In this document: positions 42,330-50,418 of the stretch, one piece after another
Position numbering within the stretch: the first letter of the stretch is position 1
How the letters are laid out: every line of letters begins with the position of its first letter
Assembly: GCA_947053345.1 (NCBI GenBank)
Contig: CAMRSM010000023.1
Location: 1 to 64,000 of the forward strand
DNA from: an uncultured Lachnospiraceae bacterium
GTDB taxonomy: Bacteria; Bacillota; Clostridia; Lachnospirales; Lachnospiraceae
DNA length: 64,000 bases
Direction of reading: 5' to 3'
The notes under the pieces: model-generated
What the model saw: the letters and a program-made list of their open reading frames with translations, nothing else
Told to the model about the DNA's origin: nothing
Databases searched by the model: none
Translations under genes and position numbers: made by a program

Positions 42330-43463
42330 TTAAATCGTCCGGTAATTTCCAAGGATTTTCATATCCAGCGCCTCGGCGCGGATGCATGCAAGTGTGTTCT
42401 GCACCGCCGCCTGTTTTAAACTTCCCTCAAAGTCCACAAAAAAGCGGTATTCAAAATTCCGTCCCGAAAGGGGTCTCGATTCTATCTTTGTCATATTCAG
42501 ATCATTGTAAATAATATTGGATAGCATATTGTAGAGACTTCCGGTCTCGTGCGGAAGGGAAAAACAGATGCTCACCTTGTCCGCGGATTCCAGATGCTCC
42601 CTGCGGTTCGTGATGATGATGAAACGCGTCGCATTCTGGTTCTCATAATTGATTTTTTCTGCGAGCACTTTAAGGCCATATTTTTCTGCCGCCCGCACAC
42701 TGGCGATCGCCGCCTGGGAAAGATCCCCCTCCTGCGCTACTTTCCGCGCACACCCTGCCGTACTGCCTTCCTCCACCGCCCTCATCCAAGGATGCGCCTT
42801 TAGGAATTTCCGGCTCTGCAAAATCCCCTGCGCGTGCGAGTATACCGTGCGGATGCCCTCTAGGCTTGCACCCGGAAGCCCAAGCAGAGCCTGATCCACC
42901 TTAAGGATATGCTCCCCGACAATATAGTTGTCAAACTCCACCAAAAGGTCATAGCTGTCCATGATCCCGCCCGTCGTCGTGTTCTCAATCGGCAGCACCC
43001 CGAAATCGGCCCGTCCCTCCCGCACCGCGGACATGACATCATGGAACGTCGCCGCGGAAAAACTCTGCACACCGCCGCCGAAGCATTCCTCCATCGCCTG
43101 CTCGGAGTACGAACCCGGCACACCGAAAAACACTACCCTGATATCCTGTGTTCCCGGCAGTCCGGCAAGCACCGAAAAACCGCTTCCTTCGCTGTTATCG
43201 TTCAGGATATGCTGGTAACGCCTGCTGATGCTCATCAGCTGCTTAAATACTTCCCTGACCGCATGGGCGTTAAACTCATTCGTACAAAATCCCTGTACGG
43301 CCAAAAGCTTTGCTTCCTCCCTCTCCTTATCAAAAACCGGCTTCCCGATAGCTCTCTTATATTCCGCGACATCCTGCGCCACCCGCATCCTACGCTCAAA
43401 CAGCGCCACAATCTGCTGATCGATCCGGTCGATCTCCTCCCTTGAGTCCTTTAAATCTACCAT
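42330..43463 (-). CDS. pheA: bifunctional chorismate mutase/prephenate dehydratase
   Basis: Makes phenylpyruvate from chorismate in phenylalanine synthesis. 377 residues: an AroQ chorismate mutase domain (about 1-85: REEIDRIDQQIVALFERRM), a prephenate dehydratase domain (about 108-290: FFGVPGSYSEQA, VLPIENTTTGGIMDSYDLL, TRFIII) and an ACT regulatory domain (about 295-377: KVSICFSLPHETGSLYNML, IESRPLSGRNFEYRFFVD), where phenylalanine feedback binding is known in the family. ATG 43463 has GGAG six bases upstream; an in-frame ATG four codons earlier is weaker. A promoter with a dyad lies at 43524-43574. Confidence 0.95.
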   Translation of the reverse strand: MVDLKDSREEIDRIDQQIVALFERRMRVAQDVAEYKRAIGKPVFDKEREEAKLLAVQGFCTNEFNAHAVREVFKQLMSISRRYQHILNDNSEGSGFSVLAGLPGTQDIRVVFFGVPGSYSEQAMEECFGGGVQSFSAATFHDVMSAVREGRADFGVLPIENTTTGGIMDSYDLLVEFDNYIVGEHILKVDQALLGLPGASLEGIRTVYSHAQGILQSRKFLKAHPWMRAVEEGSTAGCARKVAQEGDLSQAAIASVRAAEKYGLKVLAEKINYENQNATRFIIITNRREHLESADKVSICFSLPHETGSLYNMLSNIIYNDLNMTKIESRPLSGRNFEYRFFVDFEGSLKQAAVQNTLACIRAEALDMKILGNYRTI

Positions 43464-43523
43464 CCTGCTCTCCATTCCGAAGCATCTTTCCCTTTGAATG
43501 TTCCACTTTGCCGCTTCATAGCC

Positions 43524-43574
43524 ATAATGTGGATTACCAATCTACATTATAACGTCCGTATCAGGATTTTGCAA
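43524..43574 (-). promoter_or_regulatory. pheA promoter with overlapping dyad
   Basis: Minus-strand -35 TTGCAA (43569-43574), 17-base spacer, -10 TATAAT (43546-43551). A dyad at 43524-43550 has arms ATAATGT-G-GATT and AATC-T-ACATTAT around ACC and overlaps the -10 and start site. It may be an operator or a 5' RNA stem. Confidence 0.75.
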
Positions 43575-43658
43575 GAGATTTGGGACTGGAAAAAGTCAGA
43601 CGGTTATGTTAAAATAAAAGAAAGAGCAAGAAGCATTTTTTACATACGGGAGGTTACC

Positions 43659-44672
43659 ATGAAGAAGACAGTGATTTTTATATTGGTTCTGGCGCTCGTG
43701 ATCGGGGGGCTCAGCGTATTGTCATACTATTCGGAAAAGGTATACTACAACGAGGACGATACGGTCGGGAACACGGCAGGGAACCTGTACAACGGCGGGT
43801 TATACTGTGAGATCGGCGACACGATTTATTTTGCGAACCCTGCCGATGACGGCGAATTCTACTCGATGTCCTCCGACTGCACAAACGTCAGGAAACTCTC
43901 CACGGACAAGGTTGCCTCGCTCAATGCCGACGGGCATTATGTATATTATTCCCGCCGCAATTACGCGAAGGAAGATACCAACGTCAGCATATTCCATTTC
44001 CAGAACACCGGGATCTACCGCTACAAGCGGAAAAACGGGGATCTTGCCATGCTCTTTGACGGTGCGAACGCGGTTTCCTGCCTTTACGGGAACACGATCT
44101 ACTACCAGCATTATGACACCAAGACCGCGATCCAGCTCCACAAGGTTGACATTGACAAAAAAAATGCCGGCATGGTAAATACCGACGGCATGGTTCCGGC
44201 ATCGGTCTATAATGGGATTCTCTATTACGCGGGCGACGAAAAAGACCATTACATCCACGCGCTCAATCTCGCGACAGGCAGCAATTCCGTGATCGTTTAC
44301 AATAACAGCAGAATGCCGATCGCCATGAACAGCGGCATATACTACATTGCCATGAACGATAATTACTCCATCTACCGCGTCGGTTATGACGGCAGTGAGC
44401 CGGAAAAGCTTGTGGATGAATTCTGCTTCACCTACAACATCACACCGGACGAACGCTATCTCTTCTATCAGATTGACGGCGGCGACGACAACCGTATCGT
44501 GCGCCTCGACCTTACGACCGGGGTGGCGCAGACGATTATGGACGGCAATTTTAAGCAGATTCACGTCACGAGCCAGTATGTTTTTTTCACCGACTATGAT
44601 GACAGCCACACTTACGCTTACCGGCGCGCGGACGGCACGGTGAATATTTTTGAGCCGCCGGTGCTGGAATAA
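43659..44672 (+). CDS. DUF5050 domain protein
   Basis: 337 residues. A single N-terminal hydrophobic segment (about 3-22, VIFILVLALVIGGLSVL) acts as a signal anchor, and the rest is a repeated beta pattern (YCEIGDTIYFANP, GHYVYYSRR, LYGNTIYYQHYD, YNGILYYAGDE, NSGIYYIAMND, DERYLFYQIDG) fitting the DUF5050 propeller-like domain outside the membrane. GGGAGG precedes the ATG. It is divergent from pheA; no functional link is obvious. Confidence 0.82.
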   Translation: MKKTVIFILVLALVIGGLSVLSYYSEKVYYNEDDTVGNTAGNLYNGGLYCEIGDTIYFANPADDGEFYSMSSDCTNVRKLSTDKVASLNADGHYVYYSRRNYAKEDTNVSIFHFQNTGIYRYKRKNGDLAMLFDGANAVSCLYGNTIYYQHYDTKTAIQLHKVDIDKKNAGMVNTDGMVPASVYNGILYYAGDEKDHYIHALNLATGSNSVIVYNNSRMPIAMNSGIYYIAMNDNYSIYRVGYDGSEPEKLVDEFCFTYNITPDERYLFYQIDGGDDNRIVRLDLTTGVAQTIMDGNFKQIHVTSQYVFFTDYDDSHTYAYRRADGTVNIFEPPVLE

Positions 44673-44709
44673 AGAAAGCAACGGTAACCGCTTTTGCATT
44701 TTATGAAAC

Positions 44710-44762
44710 AAAAAAGGCGCTGCCCTGACAGATGAATGATCTGTCAGGGCAGCGCCTTTTTA
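44710..44762. terminator. strong bidirectional terminator
   Basis: Perfect 21-base-plus stem AAAAAGGCGCTGCCCTGACA...complement with a GAATG-type loop and T runs on both strands, between the DUF5050 gene and the convergent pseudogenes. Confidence 0.92.
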
Positions 44763-44819
44763 CATTACGTATCAGATAAAACAGAACGAAAAGCCGAAGG
44801 ATACAGAGTAAAATCCAAT

Positions 44820-45195
44820 TCACAGGAAACATCCGGTTTCAGCAAATACATCAATCCCATACCGCCCATCCAAAAAAGCCGGGTCAATACGCACCGCCTC
44901 CGTGAAAAACTTCTCTGCCTTTTCCCTATCACCAAGCCCCAGATTTCCAAGTCCCATCAGATAGTAGCAATGCGCCCGGTTCTTTTTCGTGCAGTCCTCA
45001 TCAAAAATCAGGAAATCCGGGAGCGAAACCGCAAAATAATCCACGCGGACATCGTCGTACAAATGCTTTTCGCCATAGTCGACCAGGCGGTAAAACCTCG
45101 CCTTCGCCTTCGCTCCTTCAAAAAGCCTGTTCCACGCAAGCCCCTGGTAGAGGATCATCTCCGCCGGCTGGTCATTGTAGTACATCGCCCCCGCC
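44820..45195 (-). pseudogene. C-terminal fragment of a DUF5107 tetratricopeptide protein
   Basis: About 125 codons: DEPAGAMYYNDQPAEMILYQ, ARFYRLVDYGEKHLYDDVRV, DYFAVSLPDFLIFDED and a TPR-like end YYLMGLGNLGLGDREKAEKF. This is the tail of the long DUF5107 proteins that often accompany glycoside hydrolases. The expected large N-terminal part is missing, and upstream of about 45195 the sequence becomes a GH2 gene in another frame. No ribosome binding site is present. Confidence 0.75.
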
Positions 45196-45709
45196 GGCTC
45201 ATCAGATACACACGCAGCGACGAAAGAAATACCGGCTCCTGTGCACGGATGCGCAAATATCCCAAAAGCCCGTTCCAGTTCGTCTGTGTCTCGTCCGTGG
45301 CTGCCGAGGAATACACAATATCCTTCGCAGGAAGTCCCGGATATGTATTGTCCGACAAAAACGTAAGTTCATCCTCCCCCGTAAGCAGCCCCGTCACTTC
45401 AAAAATATGCGGGGTCACAAGCGTCGGCGGATTAAAATGCAGTGCCTCCCTGCCGTTGACAAATAAGCGCAGGCATCTGGCGCGCTCCACCTCCACAAAA
45501 AGCCGCTTCCCTTCCGGCACACTGATATGTATCTTTTTCGTAATCGCAGCCTGCCCGGTAAAACTGTGCTTTCTCATAAAGCGGGTTGCCAGGGGCTCCT
45601 CCCCCGAACCAATTCCGTTTTCATCCAGAGTTCCCGGAAGGATCATTCGGTATTCCTTCCCGTCCCCGATTTTTGCATTCCAAAGACCGCTTAAATCATA
45701 AATTTCCAT
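45195..45709 (-). pseudogene. N-terminal fragment of a GH2-family glycosidase
   Basis: About 172 codons of the GH2 sugar-binding domain: MEIYDLSGLWNAKIGDG, ILPGTLDENGIG, FTGQAAITKKIHISVPEGKR, VFVEVERAR-type strand and a jelly-roll ending SSLRVYL. The Ig-like and catalytic TIM-barrel domains are absent: after YL the reading enters the DUF5107 fragment out of frame. The ATG at 45709 keeps an AAAGGG ribosome binding site, so a truncated product could still be made. A deletion joining two once-adjacent genes of a glycan-use locus explains both fragments. Confidence 0.75.
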
Positions 45710-45814
45710 CAACATACCCTTTCTGATTTTAAGTCCCACATGTCCGAAGTTTTTTGTACCCCGCTTTCATTATACCTTTTTCATGTTCCGGTTTCATTAT
45801 GATTCCCTGCGGTT

Positions 45815-46426
45815 TTATTTCGATTTTTTGCGTTTTTTTGTGGGCGCGCTGTCAAAAGGAAACTTACGGTCTGCAAACACACGGATCTCATATCCATCCC
45901 CGGACAAAGCGTTCCCTAGCGGCTTTTCGCCGCTCAATTTTCCAAAGGCACTCCAAACCTCTTCTGTTTTATCCCCATCCCCGCATGTTCCGGCAATGAT
46001 CATTTTGCCGCGTTTTATAATATTTGGATTCAATAAAATCCCTCCTCTCAACCGGTTGGTAAATTTCATGATCAGCTCCCCTGCAGTCACAATCACCGGC
46101 CGGCAGCCCTGCGCGCGATATTCACTCGGAGACATCCCCTGCACCTGGCAGAATGTCCTGGAAAAAGCAGCCGGCGAGCGGAAACCGCAGTCTAAGGCAA
46201 TATCCAAAATCGTCTTTTTGGTATCACAAAGCTGTCTGCATGCGGAAAGAACCCGCCTGTCCCGTATATAAGCCGCCAATGATTTCCCGACGACCATAGA
46301 AAACAGTTTGTGGAAATAAAAGGGGGAAAGAAAAAATTTCTCCGCCAATCCCTCAAGCGTGATCGTTTCGTCCAAATGTCCGTCGATATATTTCAATGCC
46401 TCACTTATCCGGGAAAAGTTATTCAA
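45815..46426 (-). CDS. AraC-family regulator with shortened effector domain
   Basis: 203 residues. An N-terminal AraC double helix-turn-helix (about 5-105: ALKYIDGHLDETITLEGLAE, FSPxxF-type segment, ILDIALDCGFRSPAAFSRTF) is followed by the beginning of a GyrI-like effector domain (NRLRGGILLNPNIIKRGKMIIAGTCGDGDKTEEVW). That domain normally continues for about 100 more residues; here the frame ends in KFPFDSAPTKKRKKSK. The initiator is probably TTG at 46426 after GGAAG. Likely truncated and perhaps non-functional, which matches the decayed neighbours. Confidence 0.75.
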   Translation of the reverse strand: MNNFSRISEALKYIDGHLDETITLEGLAEKFFLSPFYFHKLFSMVVGKSLAAYIRDRRVLSACRQLCDTKKTILDIALDCGFRSPAAFSRTFCQVQGMSPSEYRAQGCRPVIVTAGELIMKFTNRLRGGILLNPNIIKRGKMIIAGTCGDGDKTEEVWSAFGKLSGEKPLGNALSGDGYEIRVFADRKFPFDSAPTKKRKKSK

Positions 46427-46546
46427 TTCTTCACTTCCTTTCTCTTATTTTACAGCCGCTGCAATATAAAATATAGCATACCATCGCCATGTTGTCTTAA
46501 CGATTCTTGCTAATGTTTGTCCTGAGGCAAAAAATGCTTAATGTTC

Positions 46547-46591
46547 TGCAAAAAATAACAGACCGGGAACCAAAATAAAATGGATTCCCGG
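46547..46591 (-). terminator. terminator of the methyltransferase gene
   Basis: On the minus strand CCGGGAA and TTCCCGG arms (46563-46591) are followed by a T run, 11 bases after the rlmI-like stop. Confidence 0.7.
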
Positions 46592-46601
46592 CCAATTTCT
46601 T

Positions 46602-47798
46602 TTATTTCTCATCACAGACCTGAAAAATATAAAACTTTAAATAATACGACTCCTCCGCCGCCCACAAAATCGGATGATCCGGTGCCTGCGTTCGGTACTC
46701 CACCTGACGCAGCCTTTTGTGGACACTGTGCGCCGCCTGCCCGATGGTCTGCGCGAACAGCTCCGGTGTCATGAAATGCGAGCACGAGCATGTTGCGAGA
46801 TACCCGCCGGACTCAATCAGTTTCATCGCCCTCAGATTGATCTCGCGGTAGCCCTTAACCGCGCCTTTTACGGAATCCCTCGACTTCGTAAACGCCGGTG
46901 GGTCAAGGATCACAAGATCATATTTTTTCCCCTCTTCCGCAAGTTTTGGCAGCAGGTCAAACACGTCCGCGCACATAAAACGCACGCGGTCGGAAATCCC
47001 GTTTAACTCCGCGTTCACCCTCGCCTGCGCGACCGCGGGCTCCGAGGCATCGACCCCCGTTACCTCCCGCGCCCCGCCATGCCCTGCATTGAGCGCAAAC
47101 GAACCTGTATGCGTAAAACAATCAAGCACCCGCAGACCGCGGCTTAATCGCTGAACCGCAAGGCGGTTGTACTTCTGGTCAAGAAAAAATCCCGTTTTCT
47201 GTCCGTCCGCGATATCCACCAGATAGCGCACCCCGTTCTCCTCGATCGCCACCTGCGTGTCAAACGGCGCGGTGAGAAAACCCTTGGCGCGTTCCATCCC
47301 CTCCAGCGTGCGGACCTTCGCATCGCTCCGTTCATAAATACCGCGGATGCGAATCCCGTCCTCCTCCATTAGCCCCGTCAGAATGGCAAGGATCTTTTCC
47401 TTCATGCGGTCTATACCGAGTGCAAGCGACTGTACCACGAGCACATCCGAAAATTTATCCACTACGAGCCCCGGCAAAAAATCCGCTTCGCCAAAGATCA
47501 CGCGGCAGCTGGCGGTGTCCACTGTCCGTTTCCGGTATTCCCACGCGTCGCGCACACGCCCTAAAAGAAATTCGTCATCAATCTCCTGTCCCTTTTTGCG
47601 GCTCAGCATGCGCACCCGGATTTTGGAATTTCCGTTGAAAAACCCTTTTCCAAGGTAATACCCGTCAAAATCCAGCACATCGACAATATCACCGTTCTTG
47701 AAATCTCCCTCGGTCCGGTCGACCTCATTGTCATAAATCCACAGGCCTCCCGCCTTAAGGCTGCGTCCCTCCCCCTTCTTTAAAACAACCTCCGCCAT
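46602..47798 (-). CDS. rlmI: class I SAM-dependent rRNA methyltransferase (RlmI family)
   Basis: 398 residues: an N-terminal PUA domain (about 1-75: VVLKKGEGRSLKAGGLWIYDNEV), a linker domain, and a Rossmann methyltransferase domain with LDCFTHTGSFALNAGHGGAREVTGVD (near 232-257), VILDPPAFTKSR (the NPPY-like catalytic motif as DPPAF) and CSCSHFM (the Cys of the m5C-type fold). RlmI methylates C1962 of 23S rRNA in Escherichia coli; orthology of specificity is inferred. Normal length. It stands alone with its own terminator. Confidence 0.9.
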   Translation of the reverse strand: MAEVVLKKGEGRSLKAGGLWIYDNEVDRTEGDFKNGDIVDVLDFDGYYLGKGFFNGNSKIRVRMLSRKKGQEIDDEFLLGRVRDAWEYRKRTVDTASCRVIFGEADFLPGLVVDKFSDVLVVQSLALGIDRMKEKILAILTGLMEEDGIRIRGIYERSDAKVRTLEGMERAKGFLTAPFDTQVAIEENGVRYLVDIADGQKTGFFLDQKYNRLAVQRLSRGLRVLDCFTHTGSFALNAGHGGAREVTGVDASEPAVAQARVNAELNGISDRVRFMCADVFDLLPKLAEEGKKYDLVILDPPAFTKSRDSVKGAVKGYREINLRAMKLIESGGYLATCSCSHFMTPELFAQTIGQAAHSVHKRLRQVEYRTQAPDHPILWAAEESYYLKFYIFQVCDEK

Positions 47799-47920
47799 AT
47801 TCTTGCCCCCTTCTGCTTACAACATCCCGCCCATGTATGGATGCATCCGCAGGCCGCAAAACCGCACGTTCCGGCTTCCCATGCACCATATCCGCCAAAG
47901 GGCGGCATTTCCCCATGTGC

Positions 47921-48412
47921 TCACTCACTTTTCTTTAAAAATACAAAGAGCTTGCTGAACACATAATTTAATATGATCACAATCACCGCCAGCGCGGCTT
48001 TGACGATCAGCCCATTCCATTTCAACTGTTTTACAAAAATCAGGATGCCTCCCTCCTCCACAAGGAAGGTCAGAAACCGTGCCGCGTAAAATTTAAAAAT
48101 CTTACGTCCCTCCGCCTGCCAGCCGGTAAATTTGCTGTCAAAAACCCAGAATGCATTGACCACATAGGCGAATGCCACGGTCAGCACCCAGTCAAGTGCA
48201 TTCCCGGACAGCTCCTCCATCCCGATTTTTTCCACAAACAGCCAGTAAAGCACCCAGTTGACCAAGGTCGTGAGCACCCCTGAAATCAGGTAGGTGATCA
48301 CCTCCCGTGTCATAAATATATCCCAAAGTTTAAAAAACAACTTGACGAGCGGATGATTGCTCGTCCGCAGCGCCGACTGTTTTTTTTCGTTTTTTTCGTT
48401 CTTATCTTCCAT
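47921..48412 (-). CDS. GtrA family membrane protein
   Basis: 163 residues with four transmembrane helices. The GtrA motifs are seen: ITYLISGVLTTLVNWVLYWL, VLTVAFAYVVNAFWVFDSKF and a last helix ending NYVFSKLFVF. These proteins are proposed flippases for lipid-linked sugars used in cell-surface glycosylation. The N-terminus is Lys/Glu/Asn-rich. AGGAGAG precedes the ATG. It starts 47 bases after the sugar transporter gene and may be co-transcribed with it. Confidence 0.9.
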   Translation of the reverse strand: MEDKNEKNEKKQSALRTSNHPLVKLFFKLWDIFMTREVITYLISGVLTTLVNWVLYWLFVEKIGMEELSGNALDWVLTVAFAYVVNAFWVFDSKFTGWQAEGRKIFKFYAARFLTFLVEEGGILIFVKQLKWNGLIVKAALAVIVIILNYVFSKLFVFLKKSE

Positions 48413-48459
48413 TATTGAGCTCTCCTATTAAAGTCCCGCATCTGCCCTGCCAAAAAAGG

Positions 48460-49932
48460 TCACTTTCGGAATTTCTCAGCGAACTTCCTGCCCCTTTCCC
48501 CCTTTTTTCTGCTAATCTCCTGCATCTTCTCCTTGTCAAGTTCATAGTGGTGCATCACACAGAGGCTGAAAATCCAGCCAAGCATCGGCACAATGCAGTA
48601 CATAAAAACTGTTATACCGGCAAGTTCATACGTCAGCGGATCTTCCACCTGCGGCAGCATATCCGTAAACCCGATCAGCGCCACCATACCGCCGACGAAA
48701 ATTGTCGCGAGCGCCCCGATCACTTGGTCTACAAGCGCAAACAGTGCACCCATGAACCCCGGTACATACAGCCCGCTCCGATACACTTCGTAGTCCGAAC
48801 AATCCGCGATCATCGGCACTACAATGCTGTTGCTGACCGACTTTGAACCATTCAGGAAAATATAGATAGCCATAAAACCGATGGTCGTCCCACACAAATT
48901 TGAAAACGAAATTACCGTAAGATCGGCAAATATTAAAAACACTGTCATGATCACTTGGAAAAATATCGCCGCGTACATAAAAAATGTATACGTATGCTTC
49001 TGCCCGATCCTCTGGGCAACCGACACACCCAGCGTCACGATCACAAGATTCGGCAGTATGGTCACAAGTCCGATCTGCCCTGCCATTGCATAATTTCCCA
49101 TCATAATGCCAAACAGCATGACCCCGACGGTCACATTGTTATATACGGTTGAAGTAAAGCGGTTCACGGAAGCCGAAACCACCAGCTGCCGGATCGGCCG
49201 GTTATGGCGCAGCACATCCCAATAATCGCGCAGCCGTATTTTCTTGCTGCCTGCCCCGACACTATAATATTCCGGGCGGTCCTTATTCCAGATGCCGATA
49301 ATGCCAAGCACAGTACAAAGTGCGGACAGCCCCGCAACGACAAGCGTAAATTCCCGAAACAGCGCCGGGTTTGTGTAACTGCCATATTTCGGCACAAGAT
49401 ACGCGGATGCGTACAGTGCAAGCCCGCCGTAAGCCGAAGTGACAAAAAGGGAATCAAAATAACTCACGAGCGGACGCATTTTGGGGTTGTCCGTCATCAC
49501 GGTCTGTCCGGACTTCGCCACGATCATCTGAAAAGTATATCCAAAGACATAGACTACATAAACCAGAACAAAATATGGAAGCCGCAGCACCTCCGGCACT
49601 AGATGCGTTGTATTGAACATCAGACACACACTGACCAGCATAAGGAGATTTCCTAACACCATAAACGGGCGGAATTTCCCGAACCTCCCCTCCGACCGGT
49701 CCACAATAAAACCAATCATCGGGTCAATGAGACCGTCAAACACCCGCAGTGCCGTGAGAAGTGCCGACGCAAAAACCACCGTGAAACCCACGATCCCGTT
49801 GACATAGTATGCCACATACTCCATCAACACCAGATAAAGCGTCGTCGCAGCAGAATTCAGCGTGAACAGCGCAATCCGGAACGCACTTGCGTTGTTGTAT
49901 GCCGGATCCAATTTCTTTGTTGAAAATATCAT
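48460..49932 (-). CDS. GPH-type (MFS) sugar:cation symporter
   Basis: 490 residues, 12 predicted transmembrane helices, with GPH features: GLIDPMIGFIVDRSEGRFGKFRPFMVLGN near the N-terminus (the D-P-x3-G...R.GR.RP-like loop) and FLNGSKSVSNSIVVPMIADCSDYEVYRSG in the C-terminal half. It probably imports an oligosaccharide; the GH130 gene immediately upstream in transcription suggests mannosides. ATG 49932 follows AAGGAAC; 15 extra open codons upstream cross the promoter region. It has its own promoter at 49982-50010. Confidence 0.88.
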   Translation of the reverse strand: MIFSTKKLDPAYNNASAFRIALFTLNSAATTLYLVLMEYVAYYVNGIVGFTVVFASALLTALRVFDGLIDPMIGFIVDRSEGRFGKFRPFMVLGNLLMLVSVCLMFNTTHLVPEVLRLPYFVLVYVVYVFGYTFQMIVAKSGQTVMTDNPKMRPLVSYFDSLFVTSAYGGLALYASAYLVPKYGSYTNPALFREFTLVVAGLSALCTVLGIIGIWNKDRPEYYSVGAGSKKIRLRDYWDVLRHNRPIRQLVVSASVNRFTSTVYNNVTVGVMLFGIMMGNYAMAGQIGLVTILPNLVIVTLGVSVAQRIGQKHTYTFFMYAAIFFQVIMTVFLIFADLTVISFSNLCGTTIGFMAIYIFLNGSKSVSNSIVVPMIADCSDYEVYRSGLYVPGFMGALFALVDQVIGALATIFVGGMVALIGFTDMLPQVEDPLTYELAGITVFMYCIVPMLGWIFSLCVMHHYELDKEKMQEISRKKGERGRKFAEKFRK

Positions 49933-49981
49933 TCTCCCAGTTCCTTTCCACCGATTACCTATCATACACGGTACCATTCAT

Positions 49982-50010
49982 ATTTTACATACCGTGACAG
50001 GGTTTGTCAA
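49982..50010 (-). promoter_or_regulatory. promoter for the GPH transporter gene
   Basis: Minus-strand -35 TTGACA, 17-base spacer, -10 TAAAAT. The -35 is two bases from the end of the inverted-repeat element at 50013-50221. Confidence 0.8.
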
Positions 50011-50012
50011 TT

Positions 50013-50221
50013 TAAGATTTCCTTAAAAACAAAAAAACGGAAATGCTGCAAAATACGGCAATTTTATTCCACCAGCCGCCCGCATGGCAAACCCAATTCT
50101 CCATCTCCTAGCAAAAGAGGCAAAAGAACCGTGATAACACAAACTCCATCCTATCCGTCGGATCAGCTTCCCCATCAAATATAGATAGATTTCCGTTTTT
50201 TTTGTTTTTAAGGAAATCTTA
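50013..50221. mobile_element. 209-base MITE-like element with 32-base inverted-repeat ends
   Basis: Left arm 50013-50044 and right arm 50189-50221 are complementary over 32 bases with one extra T (arms begin TAAGATTTCCTT and end AAGGAAATCTTA). The 144-base interior has no convincing gene. The arms end in TA, but no clear target duplication is visible. It could be a miniature transposable element or a long regulatory stem next to the transporter promoter. Confidence 0.65.
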
Positions 50222-50234
50222 CCTTCATCGTAAA

Positions 50235-50256
50235 AGTAAATTGTTATCAATTTACT
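50235..50256. promoter_or_regulatory. 9-base inverted repeat
   Basis: AGTAAATTG - TTAT - CAATTTACT, just outside the inverted-repeat element. Possible operator; function unknown. Confidence 0.4.
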
Positions 50257-50345
50257 TCCTACAATAATGAAAGCATGAGAAAAACCAATATACTTGCCAA
50301 CAAAATCAAATTACTAAAAACCATATCCATCCTCCATGTCCGATA

Positions 50346-50372
50346 AAAAGGATGCCGAATCCCGGCATCCTT
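50346..50372 (-). terminator. terminator after the GH130 gene
   Basis: AAAGGATGCCG - AATCC - CGGCATCCTTT, 46 bases after the GH130 stop; T run on the minus strand. The transporter gene downstream therefore relies at least partly on its own promoter. Confidence 0.85.
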
Positions 50373-50418
50373 TCTCTGATCTATATTTCATCATAAAAAA
50401 TACAGAACTCCCGCATCC

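Noticed and set aside
44259-44711. Part of a 303-residue minus-strand frame opposite the DUF5050 gene
   Set aside because: Val/Ile/Arg-rich shadow frame; the plus strand has the signal anchor, repeats and ribosome binding site.
50023-50250. 75-residue ORF across the inverted-repeat element
   Set aside because: It begins and ends in the repeat arms and has no recognisable composition or start signal.
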